Assembly: GCA_001464165.1 (NCBI GenBank)
Contig: LNEX01000263.1
Location: 1 to 20,755 of the forward strand
From: a bacterium Ga0077546
GTDB taxonomy: Bacteria; Cyanobacteriota; Vampirovibrionia; Obscuribacterales; Obscuribacteraceae
Length of the DNA: 20,755 nt
Direction: 5' to 3'
Part shown: positions 1-8,236 of the stretch, in pieces
Layout of the letters: every line of letters starts with the position of its first letter
How positions within the stretch are numbered: position 1 is the stretch's first letter
Translations under genes and position numbers: made by a program
Notes under the pieces: generated by a model
Told to the model about the DNA's origin: nothing
What the model saw: only the letters and a program-made list of their open reading frames with translations
Database searches by the model: none

Positions 1-1689
1 ACTAGATGGAAGTTTATCGGCAGTACACTGAAAATAGATTGATACAGGCCGACCTTCGAACAAGTCTATTGCCTTCAATGGTGCACAAGTCAATTTATTG
101 CTTTCAAGTATTTGCAGGTCAGTAATTAAGGGCACTCCAATTTCGCGAGCAACATTAGTCAAAGCGCGTTCTAAGGCATCACCCGGAGGCACCAGAGTGC
201 AAGTGCCGCCACCCAGAGTTGCCAATCTCTTCAAAAAACCGTCATTAACAGCGGTATCAACGCCAACAGTGAAGACACGAGTGGCACTGACGCGACTCTG
301 AATGGTTTTTAAAATATGTGACTCATCGGCTACCTCACCATCGGTGATTAAAACAACAATGGCCTGCCTCTTTGTCTTCGATTTGGATTTCTCAAAACTA
401 GGCGCTTGCTCAATAGCATCAAGACACACTTCTAGCGCCCCTTGCATCTCAGTGCCACCACGGGCATCAATGGAGCGCAAGTAGTTGATGCCCCGCTCAA
501 CTGCTTTGAGAGAAGCAGGGAAAAACTTGTGTTCGCCAGCACGACTTTCAAGCCACTCAAAAGAATTATCAAAAGCGCAAATGGCAAAGCGATCATCCGG
601 ACGCAAAGTATTGAGCAAGATAATCAGTGAGCGGGTCGCAGACGTCATTTTAAGACCGTTCATCGAGCCCGAGCGATCGAGCAAGAAAACCACGTCTCTG
701 GCAACAACCTTTGAAGTAGCTCGCTCTATAGCTGGCGGATTTATTGACACCATGCCATATTGAAAGGCAACGTCGTTCATGAACTTAGGTTTTTCACTAA
801 TTAAGCCAAGCGATGAAAGATCGCCGCCAGCTAGCTTCCACGACAAAACGAAATCGCGGTCTAATAGCTCATCGTCATTAACCAAGCCAACTCTAATACC
901 AGCCTTACCAAAGCCTGACTTAGTAGCGTGCTGTGAGCAAACCAGATCGGCCACTGTATGGTCATCAGCTAGTTCAATATTGACACTCAGAGACAGGCTA
1001 ACTTTAGGATCAAACCCAGGAGCCAATCGCGGCGGGGTGATACGCGAAGCATCGCTGACTTTGTCAGTATCAAGCTCAACCCCATCACCGACACTTTCGC
1101 GATCTAGTGGCACACCAGTAACATAGCGCGGTGCCACCACCAGCGGAAGACGAAGCTCAGTATGACCGCTTGAAAAATAGGTCAATAGTTCGCTATAGAC
1201 GATCGTGACAGTAATTTCCTCACCAGGCATAATATTGCCGACTTGAGCTGTAAAAACGTCGTCACGTTCTTGTTCAAGGATGGCAGCCCTCTTACCCTCT
1301 TCAACGGCGACACGGTACTCTTGCCGGGCGACAGCGCGCTCTTTGACGACGCCTTCAATAGTGCGTTCACCCACTTGCATCTGAAATTTACTGACCGACG
1401 ACGAGCCTGCCAAAGGAAAAATATACACAGCCTCAATGGGTTCTTTGAGCTGATTGACAAACTTTTGCACCACAGTCACCGAAGCAATGCGGTCAACCAC
1501 ATTAGCCGAAATATCAACGCTGGCAAGAGGTAGAGCGGGCCTACCGGCTTCTCTCATCTCGTTTTCGAACGTGCCAAACAGGCGCCTTGGCTCGGCAAAA
1601 ACATCAAGTCGCTCTTGCTCTATATCTAGATTTAGCAACGGGATTCTCTCAGCTTTTTGGGAACCGGCGGATCGTTCGCTATAACTCAT
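1..1689 (-). CDS. VIT and VWA domain protein (partial, C-terminus off the left edge)
   Basis: The minus strand is open from ATG at 1689 to base 1 (563 codons, no stop), so the 3' end lies outside the window. Residues ~50-185 look like a VIT (vault/inter-alpha-trypsin) domain, with text such as EPIEAVYIFPL and ARQEYRVAVEEGKRAAILEQ. Residues ~345-520 are a von Willebrand A domain with an intact MIDAS: DRSGSM at the first strand, the threonine in GGTEMQGAL, and the aspartate in VLITDGEV. Such proteins bind metal and protein ligands; the substrate here is unknown. I see no signal peptide at the N-terminus (MSYSERSAGSQ), so it may be cytoplasmic. It starts 1 base after the stop of the upstream MerR-type gene, so the two are probably translationally coupled. 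Domain call is firm; biological role is not. Confidence 0.9.
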   Translation of the reverse strand, partial: MSYSERSAGSQKAERIPLLNLDIEQERLDVFAEPRRLFGTFENEMREAGRPALPLASVDISANVVDRIASVTVVQKFVNQLKEPIEAVYIFPLAGSSSVSKFQMQVGERTIEGVVKERAVARQEYRVAVEEGKRAAILEQERDDVFTAQVGNIMPGEEITVTIVYSELLTYFSSGHTELRLPLVVAPRYVTGVPLDRESVGDGVELDTDKVSDASRITPPRLAPGFDPKVSLSLSVNIELADDHTVADLVCSQHATKSGFGKAGIRVGLVNDDELLDRDFVLSWKLAGGDLSSLGLISEKPKFMNDVAFQYGMVSINPPAIERATSKVVARDVVFLLDRSGSMNGLKMTSATRSLIILLNTLRPDDRFAICAFDNSFEWLESRAGEHKFFPASLKAVERGINYLRSIDARGGTEMQGALEVCLDAIEQAPSFEKSKSKTKRQAIVVLITDGEVADESHILKTIQSRVSATRVFTVGVDTAVNDGFLKRLATLGGGTCTLVPPGDALERALTNVAREIGVPLITDLQILESNKLTCAPLKAIDLFEGRPVSIYFQCTADKLPSS

Positions 1690-1690
1690 T

Positions 1691-2221
1691 TCAATTCTCC
1701 GTTGCATTTGATAAAACCTTCAAGGCAATCTCAATGCGCTCTCTGAGGGCATCGACACTGAGATTAGACCTGTATCCATCAGCTACCGATAACTTCAAAC
1801 CGGGTTCCAAAATGATCTCGCGATAAAGGCTTGCCACAGGCATGGCGGCCTGCGACTGTTTTCGTTCGCTATATGAAATAGCTATCGACTGAAGCAAAGC
1901 TTTAAGCTCAGACTCAGTGAGACCGTAGAGCTTTTCTTGCACACGAGCGAGGCTAAGTTGCATGCCTTGCAAAGCTTTAATTGCAAGCAACTGCAAAACA
2001 TGGCGCTGGCCATAACGAGCCTGTCGTCCATCTATAAATGGACGGTCAAGCAAACCAAGAGTAGTGTAATAACGAATAGTGCGAGCATCCGGCAAGGAGG
2101 AAACCCTCTGGTCTTTGGAGTTTTCACCAACACCATATTCTGACCTTAAAAGCCTTGCCACCTCTTGAGATAGCTGCTCAAGGCTCATTAAATCGTGATT
2201 TTTACTCTGCTCGACGTTCAT
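1691..2221 (-). CDS. MerR-family transcriptional regulator
   Basis: A 176-residue protein with a winged-helix MerR-type DNA-binding region at residues ~45-100: DARTIRYYTTLGLLDRP, then ARYGQRHVLQLLAIKALQ and a third helix starting LSLARVQEKL. The C-terminal ~70 residues are not a recognisable metal-binding effector domain; I see no cysteine cluster. An in-frame TTG at 2233 would add four residues (MNTV), but I prefer ATG at 2221 because neither start has a Shine-Dalgarno and the promoter places the likely transcript start exactly at this ATG. It ends in TGA, 1 base before the VIT/VWA gene, so it probably regulates that operon and itself. An inverted repeat overlaps its own promoter. Confidence 0.85.
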   Translation of the reverse strand: MNVEQSKNHDLMSLEQLSQEVARLLRSEYGVGENSKDQRVSSLPDARTIRYYTTLGLLDRPFIDGRQARYGQRHVLQLLAIKALQGMQLSLARVQEKLYGLTESELKALLQSIAISYSERKQSQAAMPVASLYREIILEPGLKLSVADGYRSNLSVDALRERIEIALKVLSNATEN

Positions 2222-2222
2222 A

Positions 2223-2256
2223 ACAGTATTCAATCAAATTACTGTCACACTGTCAA
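2223..2256 (-). promoter_or_regulatory. Promoter of the MerR gene with an embedded dyad (probable auto-operator)
   Basis: Read on the minus strand: TTGACA (2256-2251, perfect -35), a 17-base spacer, TTGAAT (2233-2228, 4/6 match to -10), then six bases to the ATG at 2221. The dyad ACAGTA (2245-2240), 11 bases, TACTGT (2228-2223) is perfect and covers the spacer and -10, the usual place for a MerR operator. ACTGTC also occurs twice in direct repeat on the plus strand (2241-2246 and 2249-2254). Binding by the neighbouring MerR protein is inferred. Confidence 0.6.
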
Positions 2257-2391
2257 GATGGCACGCCCCAAAATGAACTTCCTTGAAAGGGCCAAAGCAT
2301 TCTCGGCCTTGTCAAAGTTGCCAAGCCTGCCAAGAGTGTATATTTCACATCACATATTACTGATTGCCCCAACAGCCAAAGAGTTACACAA

Positions 2392-2886
2392 ATGCAAATG
2401 TTAGCGCGCATCCTTCGTTTGATTTCACTGGCAATGCTTTTCGGTGGTTCTACAGCCACTGTATTCGCTGCCATCACCCTAATCAGCGCGGCCAAAGCCC
2501 AAGGAATTCCAGCCACAGAAGCAGCTGCGGCAAACGCACCATTGTTTATAGAATTCAGCAAAGTTGCACTGGCTTTTGCAATAACATTAGTGGTAGCTGA
2601 AGCTATCGAAATCAAGGGCGATCTTAAAAGCCTAGAGAAGGGCACCCGTTGGCGTATGGCCCGTTACTTTTCTTCAATAGTCTGCGCGATTTCAACCTTC
2701 ATATTTGCCTTAGCCATTGTTCCTCAGATGGAAGATGTGCGGGTCTTGATGAAAACCGACGAAAGCGCAAAGAAACAATTTCAAAAGTTGCACGAAGCTT
2801 CCCGGCTGATATTCACCGGCACTATCGTCTTTGCCTTGGTATCTTTAGTGGTGCCAGCAATCTCAACCAAAAGAATTAGTGATTAA
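2392..2886 (+). CDS. DUF4149/TMEM205-like four-helix membrane protein
   Basis: A 164-residue protein with about four hydrophobic segments: residues ~5-30 (LISLAMLFGGSTATVFAA), ~52-70, ~88-110 (FSSIVCAISTFIFALAIVP) and ~136-158 (LIFTGTIVFALVSLVVPAI). The third helix is followed by a polar loop holding FQKLHEASRL, just before the last helix. That arrangement, with the FxxLHxxS-type motif, is typical of DUF4149 (TMEM205-like) proteins, whose biochemical role is unknown. ATG at 2392 is preceded by a purine-rich AAGAG about 8 bases upstream, which favours it over the second ATG at 2398. It is divergent from the MerR gene and 15 bases upstream of the TPR gene, probably in one operon with it. The family assignment comes from memory of the pattern only. 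Confidence 0.7.
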   Translation: MQMLARILRLISLAMLFGGSTATVFAAITLISAAKAQGIPATEAAAANAPLFIEFSKVALAFAITLVVAEAIEIKGDLKSLEKGTRWRMARYFSSIVCAISTFIFALAIVPQMEDVRVLMKTDESAKKQFQKLHEASRLIFTGTIVFALVSLVVPAISTKRISD

Positions 2887-2901
2887 CACAGGAATAAGAT
2901 C

Positions 2902-4098
2902 ATGCGAAAACTGCTTCTAATAGCCGCTTCAGTTACCATTCTTGGTACTACTAGCAGCGCCAAGGTTTTAGCCTATGTAGACCCAGCCTTTGATCGGGGC
3001 AAGGCTTTAATGGCAAGTGGCGAATGGGATCAAGCAGCCACGGCATTCGGCGAATCGCTCGGGCTTAATGCCACTGACCCGAATGCACTCTCGCTGCGGG
3101 GCCAATGCTTCTATAAAATGGGCAATTACAAACTAGCAATACAAGATTTAGACAGCTCGCTGCAATACGCACCAAACAATCTCAAAGGTCTGCTGCTGCG
3201 CGGCACCTGTCACAGCATCTTGGGTCATGATGCCATGGCCATCATCGACTACGAAGCAGCTATTCGCATGGACCCATCTCTAGCTCAGCGCTATTTCGCC
3301 AGTGCAAAAAAAGAAGTGCCTCATTCCGACTTAGGCACTAAAGCCGAAGGAGGGCAAGGCCATACAGAAGCCGTTCAAGATTACAAAGAAGCCATGAACA
3401 ACGTCTATCCGAATGGCTACAAAGATAGCAACAGTTCAGACAATACCCCCGGCTGGACAGGCGCACTAGGTTCAGGCAAGCCAGAGAAAAGCACCGCCAC
3501 GGGTGGCAGCGAGATATCCGTTAGCAACCAACCAGGGTCAGTGGGAGCCACCCAAGCAATTTCGCCCCCTGGCAGAGCCGGAACGGGCATGACCAACAAC
3601 GACAACGGCATGCCCTATATAAACAGCGATGCACAAAATAACGCCGCAGTAGAAAGCAAAGATACAATTCCTGCAACCAAAGATAAGCGCTTTGTTACTC
3701 CCCTTGATCAAGATCCTAACCGCGGCGAAATTGGCAAACTCGCAGGCACCGGAGAGTTCGAAGGGGACCCTAAAAAAGCAATCATAGATTACAACCAAGC
3801 TCTTGGTCTTGACCCTACCAACGGTGAATATTATTTCCGCCGCGCCAAAGCCTATCAGAAACTAAACAAAGTCAATGAAGCCATGGGTGATTTTGAATCA
3901 GCCATTTCACAAGCTCCGAACAATGCCCGTTACTATTTAGGCCGGGCCTCCTTGTTCTATCAATTGGGCAAAACTGTTTTGCTCCAAGCTGATATTGAGT
4001 CGGCTCGCAACTGCGATCCCGATCTTCCAGCAAAAATTCATTTTTACGTACCGGCGCTACCCAAAGGTACAAAATGGGCCGGCGACGGAGCCAACTAA
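2902..4098 (+). CDS. Exported tetratricopeptide-repeat protein with two TPR blocks
   Basis: A 398-residue protein starting with a signal peptide (MRKLLLIAASVTILG...AKVLA, cleavage near residue 24), so it should be exported. The first TPR block covers residues ~28-130, three repeats with classic text such as LRGQCFYKMGNYKLAIQDLD and LLRGTCHSILGHDAMAIIDY. Residues ~140-280 are a polar linker rich in Gly, Ser, Asn and Pro with no evident fold. A second block (~283-378) holds about three repeats, including YYFRRAKAYQKLNKVNEAMG. TPRs bind peptides or partner proteins; no catalytic domain is visible. ATG at 2902 has an AGGA-type ribosome site about 9 bases upstream. It closes a two-gene plus-strand run and converges on the membrane protein at 4143-5096. 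Confidence 0.88.
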   Translation: MRKLLLIAASVTILGTTSSAKVLAYVDPAFDRGKALMASGEWDQAATAFGESLGLNATDPNALSLRGQCFYKMGNYKLAIQDLDSSLQYAPNNLKGLLLRGTCHSILGHDAMAIIDYEAAIRMDPSLAQRYFASAKKEVPHSDLGTKAEGGQGHTEAVQDYKEAMNNVYPNGYKDSNSSDNTPGWTGALGSGKPEKSTATGGSEISVSNQPGSVGATQAISPPGRAGTGMTNNDNGMPYINSDAQNNAAVESKDTIPATKDKRFVTPLDQDPNRGEIGKLAGTGEFEGDPKKAIIDYNQALGLDPTNGEYYFRRAKAYQKLNKVNEAMGDFESAISQAPNNARYYLGRASLFYQLGKTVLLQADIESARNCDPDLPAKIHFYVPALPKGTKWAGDGAN

Positions 4099-4142
4099 GG
4101 CCATTCAACGAACTTAACTAGCACTGTCACACCTGATTTTGC

Positions 4143-5096
4143 TCAAGCTTTGAGAGGCGCTCCAGTCGACTTAGCAGGTCGACCCCGATAAAAAAGCCCG
4201 TAGGCAGTAAATGAAATTGAAAAAGTGAATATGTTGAACGGCACTTCTAGTGAAGTTTCTAGTAGGTCTATCAAATAAGGTGTCTGCGTCAACTTAAAGC
4301 TAGCATGACTGGTTTGCTCAATTAACTGCAAAATTATCATCGGACTCTCGATCACCACACAAACCAGACCTATAGCGATAGCTAACAATGAGGTAAAAGA
4401 GCCACCGCGCATCATCCGCAGACTGACCAAAAGCCAGGTGCGCTTAAATGACTCAATGAAAGAAATTTGCTCAAGAGTGACAATGGCCAATAGTAGCGAG
4501 CCGAAAAGCCCTGAAATCATCACCGACACGGTCAGGCCAAATCCTATTACAGCAAACGCCACAGCTCCCATAGCAACTTTCACAGACCCGCCCGAAGCTA
4601 CATTCAAAGCAGCGGCCACTGCCACTGTGAGAACAAACCAAAATATCAAACAGAGAGCGGGGGGAAGAAGAGCGAGATTGCAAGCGAAGAAAACAGTGCC
4701 TGAACGTTTTTTCAAAATGCTAAGACTGTCTTTATAAGAAGGGTCAAGACAGAGCACTGTTCGCACTAGGGCGCAGGAGCGCAAACAAAGCCCCCAGGCA
4801 CTAAAAAACCAAACCACCATAGAAAAGAACGCTACTGCCATATGCAAAACAAAGGGAGCCATGGCCAAGAGAGAAGTAGAGGCAATACTCACCCAGTGCT
4901 GCAGACTTAGGTAAGCTACATGACTAGCCAGCGAACAAAATGCGGCTGGCCAGAATAAAGACTTAAAATACAGTTTGTAATAAAGTCGAAACCGTCTAAA
5001 GGTCAAACTGACGATGTCGCCTAATGAAAGCACTCTCTCAGGTAAGGGTGCCAGTGGAGACTTTGGTCCTGGCTCGGTGACTAAATCTGGAAACAC
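4143..5096 (-). CDS. Polytopic integral membrane protein of unknown function
   Basis: A 317-residue protein with a GTG start (5096-5094). The short cytosolic N-terminus contains VLSLGDIVSLTFRRFRLYYK and is followed by about six hydrophobic stretches: around residues 48-68, 80-110, 142-170, 176-215, 238-262 and 290-305. The opening pattern, an amphipathic 'SLGDI...TFRRFRLYYK' helix before the first membrane span, recalls the membrane region of glycerophosphodiesterase-linked and YciC-like proteins, but there is no enzymatic domain. It is divergent from the HD-domain gene and shares its promoter region. Function is not recognised; calling it a membrane protein is safe. Confidence 0.8.
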   Translation of the reverse strand: MFPDLVTEPGPKSPLAPLPERVLSLGDIVSLTFRRFRLYYKLYFKSLFWPAAFCSLASHVAYLSLQHWVSIASTSLLAMAPFVLHMAVAFFSMVVWFFSAWGLCLRSCALVRTVLCLDPSYKDSLSILKKRSGTVFFACNLALLPPALCLIFWFVLTVAVAAALNVASGGSVKVAMGAVAFAVIGFGLTVSVMISGLFGSLLLAIVTLEQISFIESFKRTWLLVSLRMMRGGSFTSLLAIAIGLVCVVIESPMIILQLIEQTSHASFKLTQTPYLIDLLETSLEVPFNIFTFSISFTAYGLFYRGRPAKSTGAPLKA

Positions 5097-5123
5097 TTAA
5101 CGACCATAAGGATAGTAAGGCCC

Positions 5124-5131
5124 AGTATAAT
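5124..5131. promoter_or_regulatory. Overlapping divergent -10 elements
   Basis: On the plus strand TATAAT at 5126-5131 is a perfect -10, 28 bases upstream of the HD-protein ATG (5160). On the minus strand TATACT at 5129-5124 is a near-consensus -10, 27 bases upstream of the membrane-protein GTG (5096). The two share four bases. Neither has an obvious -35, so polymerase binding to one strand should exclude the other. This is inferred from sequence only. Confidence 0.5.
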
Positions 5132-5159
5132 ATCTTTCACCTATACAAAGCGGACAGGC

Positions 5160-6491
5160 ATGCAAAGAGTTTCCAACAAGCGCACCTATCTAGATCCTAT
5201 CCACCAGGATATCGTTCTTGACAGATCTATACCAGCCGAACGCCTAGTAGTCGATTTAATTGACGCAGTGGAATTTCAGCGCATGCGGCGCATTCACCAG
5301 CTCGGCGTCTCTTACTTCACATTTCAAGGTGCTGAGGGCTCTCGCTTCACACACTCAGTAGGCGTCATGCATGTCGCTTCACAACTGAGCAATATTCTCT
5401 CAAGTCGCTGCGAATCGGCCGAAAAAGAGCGGGCTTTGATGCTCACTTCAGCTCTTTTGCATGATGTTGGCCACGGACCATTCAGTCATGTCACCGAAAA
5501 AATTCTTGGCTACGATCATGAAGACTGGTCTTGCAAGATTATCTCGGGCGACACACAGATTCGCTCAATCTTAGACTCTTATGAAGAAGAGCCCAGCCTA
5601 GCAGACAAAATTGTGCAAGTTCTAAAAAAGACTTACAAGCCAGCCTACGTTTCTCATGTTGTCTCCAGCCAGCTTGACTGCGACCGCTTCGACTACTTGC
5701 TGCGCGATAGCTATATGACTGGCACGGCTTACGGTCTTTTTGCCTTGCAACGCATTCTACGTTCGATCGAAGTCGACGAAGAAAACGACCGCATGCTAGT
5801 AGTTGGAGAGAAAGGCCAAATAGCAGTGGAAGACTATCTTTTTGCGCGCTATTCGATGTACGCCCAAGTCTATTATCACCGTAAAAATTTAGCCGCTCGC
5901 GCCCTACTTGGCAAACTGATCAAACGGGCCCTGCACGTAATTGATAAAGGGGCGGGCTCAATTGCCTTCATTGATGAAGCCACAGGCAAATGGCTCACCG
6001 GCGAAAAACTGACAGTAGAAGAATATCTCAGCCTCGATGACATTCAATTGGGCTATCACATTAAGCGCTGGCTCAAAGATAAAGACCTAATATTGGCAGA
6101 TCTTTCTCATCGTTTTCTCAATCGCCGCATTTTCAAGGCATCGCGCATCAACACCCAAGTGCAGTCTGAAATTGACGACATCGAACGGCAGGTAAGACAG
6201 GCGGTCTCGAACCTCGGCTTTGACCCCGATTACTATGTTGCTGTCGAATCAACCGGCTTTGTACCCTACGACTACTACAGACCAGATTCAGACCATCCCC
6301 AAACTAATATCGTGGTGCGCACTGACAACGGAGAAGTAAAAGAATTGTCTCAACTCTCGCTTGCAGTAGAAGCGCTGGTGAAGGGCAATCACACTTCATA
6401 CTGGCTTATATATCCCCAAGAAGCAACTGAAGCAGTAGAAAAAATTCGCACAAAATCAAACCTCGCTCTAAACACAAAACTAGACCACTAA
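5160..6491 (+). CDS. HD-domain phosphohydrolase, dGTPase/SAMHD1-like (COG1078 type)
   Basis: A 443-residue protein of the SAMHD1/YwfO-like HD superfamily, whose members hydrolyse (deoxy)nucleoside triphosphates or related phosphates with a divalent metal. The metal-site residues are in place: H65 in SRFTHSVGVMHVA, the HD pair H101-D102 in LLHDVGHGPFSH, and D173 in the signature QLDCDRFDYLLRDSYMTG. R41, R43 and R44 in QRMRRIHQLG are the usual substrate-side basic residues. The length fits the family (about 400-450). ATG at 5160 is preceded by GGA five bases upstream and by a perfect TATAAT further up. ffh follows 29 bases downstream on the same strand. The exact substrate cannot be read from sequence. 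Confidence 0.9.
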   Translation: MQRVSNKRTYLDPIHQDIVLDRSIPAERLVVDLIDAVEFQRMRRIHQLGVSYFTFQGAEGSRFTHSVGVMHVASQLSNILSSRCESAEKERALMLTSALLHDVGHGPFSHVTEKILGYDHEDWSCKIISGDTQIRSILDSYEEEPSLADKIVQVLKKTYKPAYVSHVVSSQLDCDRFDYLLRDSYMTGTAYGLFALQRILRSIEVDEENDRMLVVGEKGQIAVEDYLFARYSMYAQVYYHRKNLAARALLGKLIKRALHVIDKGAGSIAFIDEATGKWLTGEKLTVEEYLSLDDIQLGYHIKRWLKDKDLILADLSHRFLNRRIFKASRINTQVQSEIDDIERQVRQAVSNLGFDPDYYVAVESTGFVPYDYYRPDSDHPQTNIVVRTDNGEVKELSQLSLAVEALVKGNHTSYWLIYPQEATEAVEKIRTKSNLALNTKLDH

Positions 6492-6520
6492 ACTCGACGA
6501 CTAAATCAGGAAGTTAAACC

Positions 6521-8059
6521 ATGTTCGACAACCTTACCGATAGACTGCAAGGCGCTTTTAGAACTCTCGCTGGCAACGACAAGTTGTCACATGAGAATAT
6601 CGAAGATGCCATTCGCGAAGTGCGCAAATCGCTTTTAGAAGCAGACGTCAGCTTGAAAGTAGTAAAAATCTTTATCAGCAACGTACGGCAAAAAGCACTT
6701 GGCACAGAGGTTATCGACTCAGTCACTCCAGCCCAGCAATTTATCAAAGTTGTAAGCGATGAGCTTGTCACCATACTTGGTGGCGAGAATGTGCCGCTCA
6801 ACCTCAAAGGTGCACCTGGCATCATCATGATGGTCGGCCTGCAAGGTTCAGGAAAAACCACAGCCTGCGGCAAACTCGCATTAAAGCTAAAAGGCGAAGG
6901 ACAGAACCCACTGCTTGTGGCTTGTGACGTGCAAAGACCAGCGGCCATTCACCAGCTGCAAACCCTAGGCAAACAAGTGGACGTGCCTGTATTCACCATT
7001 GAAGCCAGTCAAGACGTTCAGGATATTGCCGAGAAAGCCATAGAGCTAGCTAAAGAGAAAGGATATAACCCGGTTATTTTAGATACGGCTGGCCGTTTGC
7101 AAGTAGATACGCCATTAATGGCTGAGTTACTAATCATTGACCGCCTCCTCCAACCATCAGAAAAAATTCTAGTCGTAGACAGCATGACGGGCCAAGAAGC
7201 AGTCAACGTCGCCGAAACATTCAACACCCAGCTCGACCTAACGGGCCTTCTCCTAACAAAAATTGATGGTGATGCCAGAGGTGGAGCGGCCCTCTCAGTA
7301 AGAGAAGCCGTGGGCAAACCTATCAAATTTATATCAACTGGCGAGAAACTCGACAACCTAGAAACTTTCTACCCAGACCGCATGGCTAGCCGCATTCTTG
7401 GCATGGGCGATGTGCTTTCTCTAGTTGAGAAAGCACAGAAAAACATTGACGAGAAAGACGCCGAGAGAGCCGTAATGGACATGTTCCAAAACGATTTTTC
7501 ATTCGAACAGTTCGTCAACATGCAAAGCATGATGAAAAAAATGGGCAACATGGGCGACATCATGAAGATGATGGGCGTGGGCGGCATGTTCGGCCTTTCA
7601 TCGGAGGATCAAAATAAAATCGCCACTGAAGGCGAAGCCATGATGAACAAGTACGAAATCGCCATAAACTCAATGACTATTGCCGAAAGACGCAAACCAG
7701 ACCTAATCGACTTTCCAAGAAGACGCCGTATCGCTCGCGGCTCCGGCCTCAAAGAAAATGAGATAGGTAAAATGTTAAACGAGTTTGAGAAAATGCGTGA
7801 AGCTATGCGTCAAATGAAGGCCATGATGGGCGGAATGGGCCCATTGGGTGGCATGTTCGGCGGCGGCAATCCATTTGGCGGGGGCGGTGGGCCTTTCGGT
7901 GGTCTTGGCGGCGGCGGCAAAATGCCTCCTATGCCCCCAGGCTTCAAAATGCCTCCAGGCATGGGCGGCCCTGGAATCGGTGGTGGAATGCCTGGTTCCC
8001 CATCTAGACCAGGTTTTCAAAGCCCTTACGGCCTGAAAAAGAAAAAGAAGAAGAAGTAA
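6521..8059 (+). CDS. ffh: Signal recognition particle GTPase Ffh (SRP54)
   Basis: Ffh binds signal sequences on ribosome-nascent chains and, with SRP RNA and FtsY, delivers them to the membrane. N domain: residues 1-~95. G domain: P-loop GLQGSGKTT (106-114), the DVQRPAA motif, DTAGRLQ (188-194) and TKIDGDARGG (246-255). M domain: ~300-435, methionine-rich, with the RNA-binding stretch SMTIAER...FPRRRRIARGSG (384-409). At 512 residues it is longer than typical Ffh (about 450); the excess is a Gly/Met/Pro-rich tail from ~435 ending in seven lysines. AGGAAG lies about 8 bases before the ATG. It is followed by rpsP and a KH gene, an order common in bacteria (ffh-rpsP-khpA-rimM-trmD), but without rimM and trmD here. 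Confidence 0.98.
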   Translation: MFDNLTDRLQGAFRTLAGNDKLSHENIEDAIREVRKSLLEADVSLKVVKIFISNVRQKALGTEVIDSVTPAQQFIKVVSDELVTILGGENVPLNLKGAPGIIMMVGLQGSGKTTACGKLALKLKGEGQNPLLVACDVQRPAAIHQLQTLGKQVDVPVFTIEASQDVQDIAEKAIELAKEKGYNPVILDTAGRLQVDTPLMAELLIIDRLLQPSEKILVVDSMTGQEAVNVAETFNTQLDLTGLLLTKIDGDARGGAALSVREAVGKPIKFISTGEKLDNLETFYPDRMASRILGMGDVLSLVEKAQKNIDEKDAERAVMDMFQNDFSFEQFVNMQSMMKKMGNMGDIMKMMGVGGMFGLSSEDQNKIATEGEAMMNKYEIAINSMTIAERRKPDLIDFPRRRRIARGSGLKENEIGKMLNEFEKMREAMRQMKAMMGGMGPLGGMFGGGNPFGGGGGPFGGLGGGGKMPPMPPGFKMPPGMGGPGIGGGMPGSPSRPGFQSPYGLKKKKKKK

Positions 8060-8169
8060 GAAGCATTGTCCTAAAAGCCCTGATTGCCCCCCAAGCAGCT
8101 TCTCGGGCCAAAGCGTGTCGCCAGGTTAACAACATATACAGTACAGACATACGGCCAGAGCTAATGAGC

Positions 8170-8178
8170 TGTTAGAAT
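8170..8178 (+). promoter_or_regulatory. Extended -10 candidate upstream of rpsP
   Basis: TG at 8170-8171, one base, then TAGAAT at 8173-8178 forms an extended -10 (one mismatch to TATAAT). A start near 8185 would give a leader of about 50 bases to the rpsP start. No convincing -35 is seen. rpsP may still also be read through from ffh. Confidence 0.4.
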
Positions 8179-8198
8179 AACGAATCGCACGCAAGCAC

Positions 8199-8216
8199 AT
8201 AAGTACAATAAGTACA
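8199..8216 (+). repeat. Tandem 9-bp direct repeat in the rpsP leader
   Basis: ATAAGTACA occurs twice back to back (8199-8207 and 8208-8216), just upstream of the GGAGA ribosome site at 8221-8225. It lies between the putative -10 and the start codon, so it would be in the mRNA leader. Its role is unknown. Confidence 0.6.
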
Positions 8217-8236
8217 GTTTGGAGAACATAGTCCCA

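Noticed and set aside
98..1126. Several plus-strand ORFs of 60-115 codons
   Set aside because: They lie opposite the continuous VIT/VWA frame, overlap one another and show no domain; they are shadows.
8060..8130. Terminator after ffh from GAAGC/GCTTC and GCCC/GGGC pairs
   Set aside because: Loops are long and no T-run follows.
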